From the NCBI RefSeq assembly GCF_016616235.1, contig NZ_CP067100.1:3159001-3223000 (forward strand): a stretch of DNA of 64,000 bases. The letters are read 5' to 3'. Below are positions 43,639 to 52,126 of the stretch, piece by piece. The notes under the pieces are model-generated. The model did not search any database and was not told where the DNA came from. It saw only the letters and a program-made list of their open reading frames with translations. Made by a program: the position numbers and the translations under genes. The DNA is from Bradyrhizobium diazoefficiens (GTDB taxonomy: Bacteria > Pseudomonadota > Alphaproteobacteria > Rhizobiales > Xanthobacteraceae). Numbering within the stretch: position 1 is the stretch's first letter; each line of letters opens with the position of its first letter.

Positions 43639-44436
43639 ATGTTGTTCGCCCTTGGTGCCGTATCGAGTGCGCTGGACGCGATCCAGTCGCTGACGAATTC
43701 GAAAGCGTCCTCGTCGACCCAGAAGACCGGATCGTCGCAAGGCGCTGCAACCAATCCGTTCGCGATCGACAGCGGCAGCCCGAGCAGCGGCGCGACCTCG
43801 GCGGTCAATTCGGGCAATTGTGCGCAGATTTCGCCGGAGACGATGAGCGCACTGATCGCGGCGCAGAGCCAGTCGTCGGACGCGGCCGGCAGCGCGACCA
43901 ACTCGGCCTCGTCGGGCTCGACCTCCTCGAAGTCAACGAGCCAGGACGCGGCGCTGAAGGACCTGTTCTCGCAGATCGATGCGAACGGCGACGGCAACAT
44001 CACCAAGTCCGAATTCGAGAACGCGCTGGGCGCCGGCGGCACCAATCTGGCGCAGGCCGACGACGTCTTCTCCAAGATGGATACGAATTCCGACGGCAGC
44101 GTCAGCCTGGACGAGATGTCGAAGGCGCTGAAGAGCGGCCATCACGGCCACCATCAGGCGCAAGGTGCCGGCGGCTCGGGCGATGGATCGGATTCCTCGT
44201 CCTCGTCGAGCGGCGGCTCGACCGCGACCACCACGACCAATGCCGACGGCTCGACAACCACTACCGTCACCTATGCCGACGGCTTCAAGATGTCGACCAC
44301 GGTGCCGGGCGCCTCCAGCTCGTCAAATGCGAGCGGCGGCGGCAACTCGCCCTATGACTGGTTCGGCCAGATGATGCAGCGCCAGGCGCAGTCGGCGGCG
44401 GGGTCCGCGGCTTCTTCGATGTCGATGAGCGTGTGA
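43639..44436 (+). CDS. Ser/Thr/Gly-rich EF-hand protein
   Basis: A 265-residue protein starting MLFALGAVSSALDAIQSLTN. The body is low-complexity Ser/Thr/Ala/Gly, except for two EF-hand loops at about 110-160: DANGDGNITKSEFE and DTNSDGSVSLDEM, each with the canonical Asp/Asn/Asp and final Glu for calcium. A His cluster (GHHGHHQAQ) follows. It resembles XopAW-like bacterial EF-hand proteins, and the weak N-terminal hydrophobic segment is not a classical signal peptide. Calcium binding is likely; export and role are open. Confidence 0.75.
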   Translation: MLFALGAVSSALDAIQSLTNSKASSSTQKTGSSQGAATNPFAIDSGSPSSGATSAVNSGNCAQISPETMSALIAAQSQSSDAAGSATNSASSGSTSSKSTSQDAALKDLFSQIDANGDGNITKSEFENALGAGGTNLAQADDVFSKMDTNSDGSVSLDEMSKALKSGHHGHHQAQGAGGSGDGSDSSSSSSGGSTATTTTNADGSTTTTVTYADGFKMSTTVPGASSSSNASGGGNSPYDWFGQMMQRQAQSAAGSAASSMSMSV

Positions 44437-44439
44437 GCT

Positions 44440-44652
44440 TCAGTGGGAGTACTCACGCGTGATCTCGCGACAGGCATAGCGGTCACGGATCTCCCGGTTG
44501 AAGAACGTTCCTTTTGAGCGCACCTCCTTGAATGCGGCGGCAATCTCGGGCGGAACGTCCTCGTAGACATAGATGCGGCCGCTGACGAAAGTCACCTTCA
44601 GCTCGCGCGTGTCGGGCGCATAGCGAAAGAAGCGGATCACAGAAGACGGCAT
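44440..44652 (-). CDS. KTSC-domain protein
   Basis: A 70-residue single-domain protein, MPSSVIRFFRYAPDTRELKV, with YVYEDVPPEIAAAFKEVRSK and GTFFNREIRDRYACREI. This is the KTSC pattern, a small beta-rich domain of unknown function sometimes fused to lysyl-tRNA synthetase. It converges with the EF-hand gene, with three bases between stops. Confidence 0.8.
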   Translation of the reverse strand: MPSSVIRFFRYAPDTRELKVTFVSGRIYVYEDVPPEIAAAFKEVRSKGTFFNREIRDRYACREITREYSH

Positions 44653-44702
44653 GACGGTTCACCTTGCCCCTTCAAGGAAACGCCGGACCCGCCGTTTCGT
44701 TT

Positions 44703-45725
44703 CTAGCCGAACCGATCCCTCCACGCCGGCAGTGCGCCTGGGAACGGCAAGGCGGCCGCGCTGTAGACGCCGCGGGCGATCGCGCGCGCGACCACGTTGG
44801 CGGCGACCATGCCGAGCTCGGTGAGCTCGGCCAGCGGTTCGATCGGCTTCTCGCAGGTCGCAGCTGCAAACAGCACGTCGCCGTCGAGCGGGGCGTGGAC
44901 CGGATAGATCGCGCGGGCAAAGCCGGTCTGGGCGATCATCGCGAGCCGCTTGGCCTGCGCCTTGCTCAGGATCGCGTCCGTGACGACGAGGCCGATCGTG
45001 GTGTTCTCGCGCTCGCTCGCGGCCGGGCCGCCCTTGATGCGCATCGCCAGCATATCCGGCGTGAAATTTGGCGGCAGCCCGCGTCCGCCGAATTCGCCGT
45101 TCTGCTCGAGCGGCGCGGCCCAGAACCACGGACCGTCGCCGACGGTGACGCTGCCGACAGCATTCACCACCATGATCGCGGCGACCTTGATGCCGTTCGC
45201 GGTCACGGCCGACGCCGAGCCAAGCCCGCCCTTGAAGGTGGCGGTGGTGGCGCCGAGGCCAGCGCCGACGTTGCCGAGCGCGAAGTCGGTGCCGGCGGAT
45301 GCCGCCGCGGCATAGCCGAGGTCGCGATAGGGCGAAAAGCGGCCCCAGGCCTTGTCGCCGCCATTGAGCAGGTCGAACACGATCGCGCCCGGCACGACGG
45401 GGATCACGGCTTCGCGGATCCTGAAGCCGCGACCCTGTTCGGCGAGCCAGGCCTGCACCCCGCCGCCGGCATCGAGGCCGAAGGCGGAGCCACCGGAGAG
45501 CGCGATCGCGTCGATGCGCTCGACCGTGTTGACGACGTCGAGCAGCGAGACCTCGCGCGTGCCGGGGCCGCCGCCGCGGACATCAATCGCGGCCACCGCC
45601 GGCTGGTCGAACACGATTGCCGTCGTGCCGGAGGCGAGCTTCGCGTCTTCGGCATGGCCGACGCGGACGCCGGCGATATCGGTAAGGAGGTTGTTCAAGG
45701 ACGAAACTCCATGCGCTGCACGCAT
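44703..45725 (-). CDS. P1 family (DmpA/NylC-like) peptidase
   Basis: A 340-residue N-terminal nucleophile hydrolase. P1 enzymes (DmpA, BapA, NylC) are made as a precursor and cut themselves to expose a Ser or Thr nucleophile. Here ERENTTIGLVVTDA near residue 240 fits the Asn-Thr cleavage type of NylC rather than Gly-Ser of DmpA. The N-terminal LTDIAGVRVGHAEDAKLASG, RGGGPGTREVSLLDVVNTVE and IALSGGSAFGLDAGGGV are classic. It is probably cytoplasmic; substrate unknown. Confidence 0.88.
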   Translation of the reverse strand: MRAAHGVSSLNNLLTDIAGVRVGHAEDAKLASGTTAIVFDQPAVAAIDVRGGGPGTREVSLLDVVNTVERIDAIALSGGSAFGLDAGGGVQAWLAEQGRGFRIREAVIPVVPGAIVFDLLNGGDKAWGRFSPYRDLGYAAAASAGTDFALGNVGAGLGATTATFKGGLGSASAVTANGIKVAAIMVVNAVGSVTVGDGPWFWAAPLEQNGEFGGRGLPPNFTPDMLAMRIKGGPAASERENTTIGLVVTDAILSKAQAKRLAMIAQTGFARAIYPVHAPLDGDVLFAAATCEKPIEPLAELTELGMVAANVVARAIARGVYSAAALPFPGALPAWRDRFG

Positions 45726-45752
45726 CAGCGATAGCGCACGCGCAGGCCGGGC

Positions 45753-48578
45753 TCAACTCGCCAGGGCGGTCCTGAGCATTTTGGCGAGCTCCGACTTGCG
45801 GTAGGGCTTGGCCAGCAGCAGCACGCCGGAATCGAGCCGGCCGTGATGGACGATGGCGTTCTCGGTGTAGCCCGAGGTGAAAAGCGTCTTCAGGTCAGGG
45901 CGGCGGCGGGCTGCCTCGTCGGCGAGCTGCCGCCCGTTCATGTTGCCGGGCATGATGACGTCGGTGAAGAGCAGGTCGATGTGCTCGTCGGCATCGATGA
46001 TGGTGAGCGCTTCGGCCGCGTTGGCGGCCTCGAGCGCGGCATAGCCGAGGCTCTTGATCTGGGTCACGACATACTGCCGCACCAAGGCGTCGTCCTCGAC
46101 GATCAGGATCTTCTCGTTGCCGCCGGCAATGGGCGCGTTCTGGAGCGCCTCGGTCTCGGTTTCCTGCACGCCACTCGAGCGCGGCAAATAGATCTTCACG
46201 CTCGTGCCGTGGCCTTGCTCGCTGTAGATCTTGATGTGGCCGCCGGACTGCTTGACGAAGCCGAACACCATGCTGAGGCCAAGGCCGGTGCCCTTGCCGA
46301 CCTCCTTGGTGGTGAAGAACGGATCGAACACCCGTTCGATCAGGTCGGGCGGAATGCCGCTGCCGGTGTCACTGACCGCGATCATCACGTAATTGCCGGC
46401 AACGACGTCGGGATTCATACTGGCATAGCCGTCATCGAGGAAGATGTTGCGGGTCTCCAGCACCAGTGTGCCGCCGTCGGGCATGGCATCACGTGCATTC
46501 AGCGCAAGATTGAGGATCGCGGTGGAGAGCTGGCCCGGGTCGACCAGCGTCGGCCAGGCATCCTCGGTCAGCTGCGGCAAGATGGTGATCTGCTCGCCCA
46601 GGGTCGGATGCAGCAGCTTCGCGGCCTCGAGCACCAGCGCATTGACATCGATCTCGCGCGGCTGCAGCGGCTGCTTGCGGGCGAAGGCGAGCAGATGCTT
46701 GGTCAGCTGCGCCCCGCGCTCGGCGGCATCGTCGATCAGCTTGGTGATGGCGGCAAGCTCCGGCCGGTCGGCCACGGCATCGGCCAAAATGCCGATTGTG
46801 CCGGTGATGACGGTCAGGACGTTGTTGAAGTCGTGGGCGACGCCGCCGGTCAACTGGCCGATCGAGTCCATCTTCTGGACCTGCCTCAGCTGCGCCTCGG
46901 CGGCCTGCTTCTCCGTGAGGTCGCGGCCGATGAAGAAATGGCGCTTCACCGGTTCGGACCAGGTGCCCATCCAGTTCAGCGTGACCTCGTGGCCGTCATA
47001 GTGATAGTAGCGCGCCTCGAAGCTGCGTTTGACCGCGCCCCGCCGCGCCGCACGCATCTCCTCCCGCGTCTTATCGAGATCATCGGGGTGGATGAACTCG
47101 ATCGCGCTATGTCCGACCATGTCTTCCGGGTTGAAGCCCAGGATGTTCTTCACGCTGGGGCTGACCTGGATGAAATTGCCGAAGCCGTCGGTGACCAGGA
47201 TGAGGTCCTGCGAGGTCTCGAAGATGCGCTGGCGCTCCTCGATCTCGCGGCGAAGCTTCTCCTGCGCCTGCTTCTCCTCGGTGACGTCATGAGCGATCTT
47301 GGAGGCGCCGATGATCTCTCCGTTGTCTGATCTCAATGGAGAGATATTGAGGACGACGTCAAGCGGACGGCCGTCCTTTCGAACCCGCACCGTCTGGTGC
47401 TGGGCGATCGACTCGTTGCCGGAGATCCGGTTGAGGATACTCCTGACTTCGGCCTTCCGATCCGGCGGCACGATGATGTCGATCGGCTTGCCTATGGCCT
47501 CCGCGGCGGAATAGCCGAACAGATGCTCTGCGGCCTTGTTCCAGCCGGTGATGATGCCGTCGAGCGTTTTCGTAACGATGGCATCATTGGAGGACTCGAT
47601 GACGGCGCCGTACAGCGCCAGGCGCTTGCTGTAGAAGTCACGATCCGACGCCGACTGCTCGCGGAGCCTGCCGACGAGGCCCACCGTCTGCGCCTGGAGC
47701 CGAACGTTCTCGATCAGCAGGACCGCGAGCACGAAGCTCGCGGCGCCAAGACCGTAGAGGCGGCCGGCGTAGAAGCCGAGATCGAAGCGCGCGACATTGA
47801 CGATCGCGGAGAGCGCGATGTCGAACAGCCAGGCGCACATGACCACCATGAGCCAGACATCGATAATCGAATGCGGTCTGCGGAACCAGAGCGAGACGAG
47901 CGCGGCGAAGCTCAGCGACCACACGAAGGACACGACGCCGATCATGGTCGGCGTGTAGTGGCCGTCGCGCAGCAAGACCGGCAGCAGGTCGTGCTGGGCG
48001 GTGACGATCCAGGCGAAGATAGCGATCGCAGCGACGACGCCAAGCACGCAGGCGAGTATCGCGTTGCTTGTCGCACCCCGGATCCTCTGGCCGCCGTCCT
48101 TTTCCTTGAGCCACGCGTAGCCCAGCACGAACAGCGGGAAGCCGCCGTGCCAGATCATGTACAGCCAGACCGTGGTCTGCCCGCCCGCGCCGAAAAGCCC
48201 GGCCGGCGCGAACAGGCCCGGGAAGGTGAGGGCATGGACCAGCGCTGCCGCGGCGGTGAACAGGTAGCCGGTCGCGAGCCACAGCAGCGCGCGGGTGCGC
48301 AGGACCGCAAACTGCGACAGCAGCAGCACCGCAGTGATGATGTCGCTGACGGCGAGGGCCGATTGATAGCTCGCCACAAATGCGGGGACCGGCAGCAGCG
48401 GCATGCCTGCGAAGGGAACCGCCAGCGCGAACAGGATCGAGGAGACGCCCACAATCCACAACGCCGCGGTGCGATCGGTCGAAGTCGCCGGCAAGGTCGA
48501 AAGGAATGTGCTTCGGTCTATCGTGGCAGGCACGTCAACCTCTCGCGGACCGGTCTGGGCCATCTTCGCCGACTTCAT
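45753..48578 (-). CDS. Hybrid histidine kinase: MASE4, two PAS, HisKA, HATPase, receiver
   Basis: A 941-residue membrane sensor kinase. Residues ~30-300 hold eight or so helices of MASE4 type (FVASYQSALAVSDIITAVLL, HALTFPGLFAPAGLFGAGGQ). Two PAS domains follow (YGAVIESSNDAIVTKTLDGI; FETSQDLILVTDGFGNFIQV), then HisKA with the phospho-His in GGVAHDFNNVLTVITG, HATPase (GTGLGLSMVFGFVKQSGGHI) and a C-terminal receiver with its Asp in LLFTDVIMPGNM. The start is uncertain: candidates are 48602, 48578 and 48563. It is divergent from a single-domain response regulator. Confidence 0.87.
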   Translation of the reverse strand: MKSAKMAQTGPREVDVPATIDRSTFLSTLPATSTDRTAALWIVGVSSILFALAVPFAGMPLLPVPAFVASYQSALAVSDIITAVLLLSQFAVLRTRALLWLATGYLFTAAAALVHALTFPGLFAPAGLFGAGGQTTVWLYMIWHGGFPLFVLGYAWLKEKDGGQRIRGATSNAILACVLGVVAAIAIFAWIVTAQHDLLPVLLRDGHYTPTMIGVVSFVWSLSFAALVSLWFRRPHSIIDVWLMVVMCAWLFDIALSAIVNVARFDLGFYAGRLYGLGAASFVLAVLLIENVRLQAQTVGLVGRLREQSASDRDFYSKRLALYGAVIESSNDAIVTKTLDGIITGWNKAAEHLFGYSAAEAIGKPIDIIVPPDRKAEVRSILNRISGNESIAQHQTVRVRKDGRPLDVVLNISPLRSDNGEIIGASKIAHDVTEEKQAQEKLRREIEERQRIFETSQDLILVTDGFGNFIQVSPSVKNILGFNPEDMVGHSAIEFIHPDDLDKTREEMRAARRGAVKRSFEARYYHYDGHEVTLNWMGTWSEPVKRHFFIGRDLTEKQAAEAQLRQVQKMDSIGQLTGGVAHDFNNVLTVITGTIGILADAVADRPELAAITKLIDDAAERGAQLTKHLLAFARKQPLQPREIDVNALVLEAAKLLHPTLGEQITILPQLTEDAWPTLVDPGQLSTAILNLALNARDAMPDGGTLVLETRNIFLDDGYASMNPDVVAGNYVMIAVSDTGSGIPPDLIERVFDPFFTTKEVGKGTGLGLSMVFGFVKQSGGHIKIYSEQGHGTSVKIYLPRSSGVQETETEALQNAPIAGGNEKILIVEDDALVRQYVVTQIKSLGYAALEAANAAEALTIIDADEHIDLLFTDVIMPGNMNGRQLADEAARRRPDLKTLFTSGYTENAIVHHGRLDSGVLLLAKPYRKSELAKMLRTALAS

Positions 48579-48802
48579 TCGGAGCCCGCAGCCTTGCTGC
48601 ATGGTAGCGGGTTCTGGGCCCGAATCCCGAGCCGTTGCGACCGCGACTCAACCGAAGGTTACAGCTTACTTAATCTGGGTGGGAACACGGAATAGGGATC
48701 GGGTAAGATGCGATTTACTGGACGGTGTCATAATGCCCCTCCGCTGCGGCGGGTTCCAGGATTGAATCACGCCAATTGATATCGATGTCGGGAGTTGTTC
48801 CC

Positions 48803-49189
48803 ATGCCCCGCGTTCTCATCATCGACGACCAGAAGGACGTCCGCGCGATGATCGCGATCGTGCTCCGGGTCAATCGTTTCGAGGTCGTGGAGGCGGAGAG
48901 CGGCGCGGCGGGGTTGAAAGCCTTTGCCGATGGCCGGTTTGACGCAGCGATCGTCGACATCTTTCTTGGTGACACCAACGGCGTCGATGTCATCGCGAGC
49001 CTGCGCGAGCGTGCGCCGGGGCTCCCAATCATCGCGGTATCGGGGGTGACGGCGCTCGACTTCATGGAACAATCGCCTCACCTCGCCGACGTCGTCTGCC
49101 TGCAAAAGCCGTTCCGGCCGAACGATCTGCTGCAAGCGCTGCGCAAGGCCCAGGCCGCGGCCGGCGGCGAACTGCCAGCTGCCGTCTGA
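48803..49189 (+). CDS. Single-domain response regulator
   Basis: A 128-residue CheY-like receiver, MPRVLIIDDQKDVRAMIAIV, with the phospho-Asp in AAIVDIFLGDTNGVDV, Thr/Ser in IAVSGVTALD and the conserved Lys in VCLQKPFRPNDL. There is no output domain. GGGAG precedes the ATG at 48803. It is divergent from the MASE4 hybrid kinase and probably receives phosphate from it or from a phosphotransfer protein. Confidence 0.88.
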   Translation: MPRVLIIDDQKDVRAMIAIVLRVNRFEVVEAESGAAGLKAFADGRFDAAIVDIFLGDTNGVDVIASLRERAPGLPIIAVSGVTALDFMEQSPHLADVVCLQKPFRPNDLLQALRKAQAAAGGELPAAV

Positions 49190-49206
49190 CCTTGCGGCAA
49201 GAAGAA

Positions 49207-49230
49207 ACGCCCCGGGGCAAGCCGGGGCGT
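49207..49230. terminator. Rho-independent terminator after livK
   Basis: ACGCCCCGG and CCGGGGCGT form a perfect nine-base stem with a six-base loop. On the minus strand it is followed by TTCTTCTT. It lies 36 bp past the livK stop and 18 bp past the response-regulator stop, so it may serve both convergent genes. Confidence 0.75.
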
Positions 49231-49265
49231 CGTGATGATTGGTGGCGTGAAGCCCGGCAGGCGCA

Positions 49266-50384
49266 TCAGGTGCCCTGGCCGCTGACCTCGGCGTAGCCGC
49301 CCTTGGCGTCCCACTTGTAGACGACGTAGTCGATCTGCTTGATGTCGCCCTTGGCGTCATACTCGATCGGGCCGATCACGGTGTCCCACTTGCCGGCCTT
49401 CATCGCTTCCATGACCTTCTTGGCGTCGGTGGTGCCGGCCTTCTTGGCTGCCTGCGACCAGACCTGCATCGCAGCATAGGTGTAGAGGGTGTAGCCTTCG
49501 GGGTCGATTCCCTTGGCCTTGAACGCCTCGACGATCTTCTTGGCGGTCGGCTTGTTGCGCGGGTCGGGGCCGAAGGTGAACAGCGTGCCTTCGCCGGCGG
49601 GGCCGGTGATGGAGGCGTACTCCTTGTCGGCGAGCGCGTCGCCGGCCATCAGGATCGTCTTGAGGCCTTGATCGCGCATCTGGCGCAGGATCAGGCCGCT
49701 CTCCTGGTGGTAGCCGCCGACATAGACGAGGTCGATGTTGTCGCGCTTCAGGCGCGAGACGATCGCGTTGAAGTCCTTGTCGCCCTTGTTGTAGGACTCG
49801 TACATCTTCTCGGTGATGCCGGCCTTGTTGAGCGCCTTCTTGGTCTCATCGGCAAGACCCTTGCCATAGGTGGTCTTGTCGTTGAGGATCGCGATGTTCT
49901 TGCCCTTGAAATTCTTGGCGATGTACTGGGCCGCGATCAGGCCCTGCTGATCGTCCCGGCCGCAGACGCGCGCCACGTTCCACAGCTTGCGCTCGGTGAA
50001 GGTGGGATTGGTCGAGGCCGGCGTGATCTGGAGCACATTGCCGTCGGCATAGGCTTCGGACGCCGGGATCGACGATGACGAGCAATAGTGGCCGGCGACG
50101 AACGGCATCTTGGCGCTGGCGATCTTCTCGGCGACCGAGCGCGCCTGCTTCGGATCGCAGGCATCGTCCTCGACGTCGAGCGCAAGCTTCTTGCCGTTGA
50201 CACCGCCGGCGGCGTTGATATCGGCCACGGCCATCTCGGCGCCGTTCTTCATCTGGCGGCCGAAGGCGGACTCGCCGCCGGTCATCGGGCCTGCGACTGC
50301 GACGGTGACATCCTGCGCGAATGCCGCGCTCAAGAGCGCGAGCGATGCGCCGAATGCCAGACCGATGAGCTTGAGTGATTTCAT
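49266..50384 (-). CDS. livK: Branched-chain amino acid ABC transporter, periplasmic binding protein
   Basis: A 372-residue type I periplasmic binding protein with signal peptide MKSLKLIGLAFGASLALLSA. The mature protein opens QDVTVAVAGPMTGGESAFGR and has GAEMAVADINAAGGVNGKKL, VAGHYCSSSSIPASEAYADG and YVGGYHQESGLILRQMRDQG, all typical of Leu/Ile/Val-binding proteins. It lies last in the liv cluster, 174 bp after livF, so it may have its own promoter, as is usual for binding proteins needed in excess. Confidence 0.92.
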   Translation of the reverse strand: MKSLKLIGLAFGASLALLSAAFAQDVTVAVAGPMTGGESAFGRQMKNGAEMAVADINAAGGVNGKKLALDVEDDACDPKQARSVAEKIASAKMPFVAGHYCSSSSIPASEAYADGNVLQITPASTNPTFTERKLWNVARVCGRDDQQGLIAAQYIAKNFKGKNIAILNDKTTYGKGLADETKKALNKAGITEKMYESYNKGDKDFNAIVSRLKRDNIDLVYVGGYHQESGLILRQMRDQGLKTILMAGDALADKEYASITGPAGEGTLFTFGPDPRNKPTAKKIVEAFKAKGIDPEGYTLYTYAAMQVWSQAAKKAGTTDAKKVMEAMKAGKWDTVIGPIEYDAKGDIKQIDYVVYKWDAKGGYAEVSGQGT

Positions 50385-50558
50385 GAGATACCTCGCGGGT
50401 GGTCGCCTGTGGAAGTTGCCGGGCGTGTGCCCGGTCCAAACCGGCGCCATTCTTGAATGAATTCGAGGAGAAGTCACCGGCAAAATACGGGCATTTGTGG
50501 AGATATCTCGCCACATTCCGCCGCACGCGGTCGGCACTGGCCCGCTTCTCGGGCGACC

Positions 50559-51299
50559 TCAGCTGTGCCGGCCGCCTTCCAGGTAGGCGGCGCGGATCTC
50601 CGGGCGCTGCAACAATTCGGCGCCGGTGCCCGCCAGCGTGATCAGGCCATTGACCATGACATAGCCGCGATGTGCGAGCTTGAGGGCATGGTTGGCGTTC
50701 TGCTCGACGATCAGCACGGTGAGGCCGTCCTGCCGGTTCAGGGTGCGGATCGCATCGAAAATCTGGCGAGCGATCAGCGGGGCGAGCCCAAGCGAGGGCT
50801 CGTCGAGCAGGAGCAGCCGGGGGCGGCTCATCAGGGCGCGGCCGATCGCCAGCATCTGCTGCTCGCCGCCGGACAGGGTTCCGCCGCGCTGCACGTAGCG
50901 TTCCTTCAAGCGCGGGAACAACGTGAACACGCGCTGCAGCGTCGCGTCGCGCTCAGTGTCGGTGCACTCGGTGGCGTCCGCTCCCATCTGCAGGTTTTCG
51001 GCGACGCTCATGCGCGGGAAGATACGGCGTCCCTCAGGCGATTGCGCGATGCGCAAATGCGCGATCGTGTGGGTGGGGACGTCGGTGATGTCGCGGCCTT
51101 CGTAGAGGATCTGGCCGGCACGGGCGCGCGGCTTGCCGAAGATCGTCATCATCAGCGTCGACTTGCCGGCGCCGTTGGCGCCGATCAGCGCCACGATCTC
51201 GCCGGCATTGATCTCGATGTCGACGCCCTTCAGCGCCTCGATCTTGCCGTAGGCGGCGCGAAGACCGCGGATCGCGAGCAGGGGGGTGGGTGACGTCAC
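50559..51299 (-). CDS. livF: Branched-chain amino acid ABC transporter ATPase LivF
   Basis: A 246-residue ATPase of the LivF subgroup with Walker A GANGAGKSTLMMT, Q-loop near AQSPEGRRIFPRM, signature LSGGEQQMLAIGRALM and Walker B LLLLDEPSLGLAP. The GTG at 51299 overlaps the livG stop (GTGA) and gives the right length; the frame runs further upstream only as a shadow of livG. It couples ATP hydrolysis to import with LivG, LivH and LivM. Confidence 0.94.
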   Translation of the reverse strand: MTSPTPLLAIRGLRAAYGKIEALKGVDIEINAGEIVALIGANGAGKSTLMMTIFGKPRARAGQILYEGRDITDVPTHTIAHLRIAQSPEGRRIFPRMSVAENLQMGADATECTDTERDATLQRVFTLFPRLKERYVQRGGTLSGGEQQMLAIGRALMSRPRLLLLDEPSLGLAPLIARQIFDAIRTLNRQDGLTVLIVEQNANHALKLAHRGYVMVNGLITLAGTGAELLQRPEIRAAYLEGGRHS

Positions 51300-52126
51300 G
51301 ACCCGCTCTCCATCACCGCCACCGCCTCGTCCTCGTCGGCACCGAGATAGGCGGCGATCACCTTCGGGTCGTCGCGGACCTCGCGGGGCGAGCCTTCCGC
51401 GATCTTGACGCCATGGTCCATCACCACGATGTGGTCGGAGATTTCCATCACCACGGACATGTCGTGCTCGATCAGCAGGATCGAGGTGCCATCGTTGCGG
51501 ATCGAGAGCAGCAGTTCGCTCAAGGCGGCGCTCTCGCGCGCATTGAGGCCGGCGGCGGGCTCGTCCAGGCAGAGCAGCGCAGGCTCGGTGCACATCGCGC
51601 GTGCGATCTCGAGCCGGCGCTGGTCGCCATAGGCGAAATTGCCGGCAGCGTCATCGGCGCGGTCGAGCAGGTTGACTCGCTTGAGCCAGTCGGTGGCGAG
51701 ATCGATCGCTCGCTTCTCGGCCTCGCGGTAGGCCGGGACGCCGAGGAGACCGAGGAGGGTGAAGCCGGAGGCGCGCATCAAGGCGTTGTGCTGCGCCACC
51801 ATCAGGTTTTCCAGCGCGGTCATGCCGGGAAACAGGCGGATGTTCTGGAACGTGCGCGCCACCTTAGCCTGCTTGGCGATGCGGAAATCGTTCAGCTTCT
51901 CCAGCGCGATCACCCTGCCGTCGTCATGGCTGAGCCGGATGGCGCCGCTGCTCGGCTTGTAGAACCCGGTGATGCAGTTGAACACCGTGGTCTTGCCGGC
52001 GCCGTTCGGTCCGATCAGCGCGGTGATCTTTTTCCGCTCGGCAGCGAGCGACAGGTCCTGCACGGCGACGATGCCGCCGAAGCGCATCGTCAGCCGGTCG
52101 AGGCTGAGAATCTTGTCGCCGCTCAT
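51296..52126 (-). CDS. livG: Branched-chain amino acid ABC transporter ATPase LivG
   Basis: A 276-residue ATPase, LivG type: Walker A GPNGAGKTTVFNCITGFYKP, the long LivG insert ENLMVAQHNALMRASGFTLL, signature YGDQRRLEIARAMCTEPALL and Walker B LLCLDEPAAGLNARE. It overlaps livM by four bases (ATGA) and livF by three, so the three are translationally coupled. Confidence 0.94.
   Translation of the reverse strand: MSGDKILSLDRLTMRFGGIVAVQDLSLAAERKKITALIGPNGAGKTTVFNCITGFYKPSSGAIRLSHDDGRVIALEKLNDFRIAKQAKVARTFQNIRLFPGMTALENLMVAQHNALMRASGFTLLGLLGVPAYREAEKRAIDLATDWLKRVNLLDRADDAAGNFAYGDQRRLEIARAMCTEPALLCLDEPAAGLNARESAALSELLLSIRNDGTSILLIEHDMSVVMEISDHIVVMDHGVKIAEGSPREVRDDPKVIAAYLGADEDEAVAVMESGS

Noticed and set aside
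51300..51593. Upstream extension of livF to 51593
   Set aside because: The extra part lies over livG in another frame; the GTG overlapping the livG stop gives the normal LivF length.
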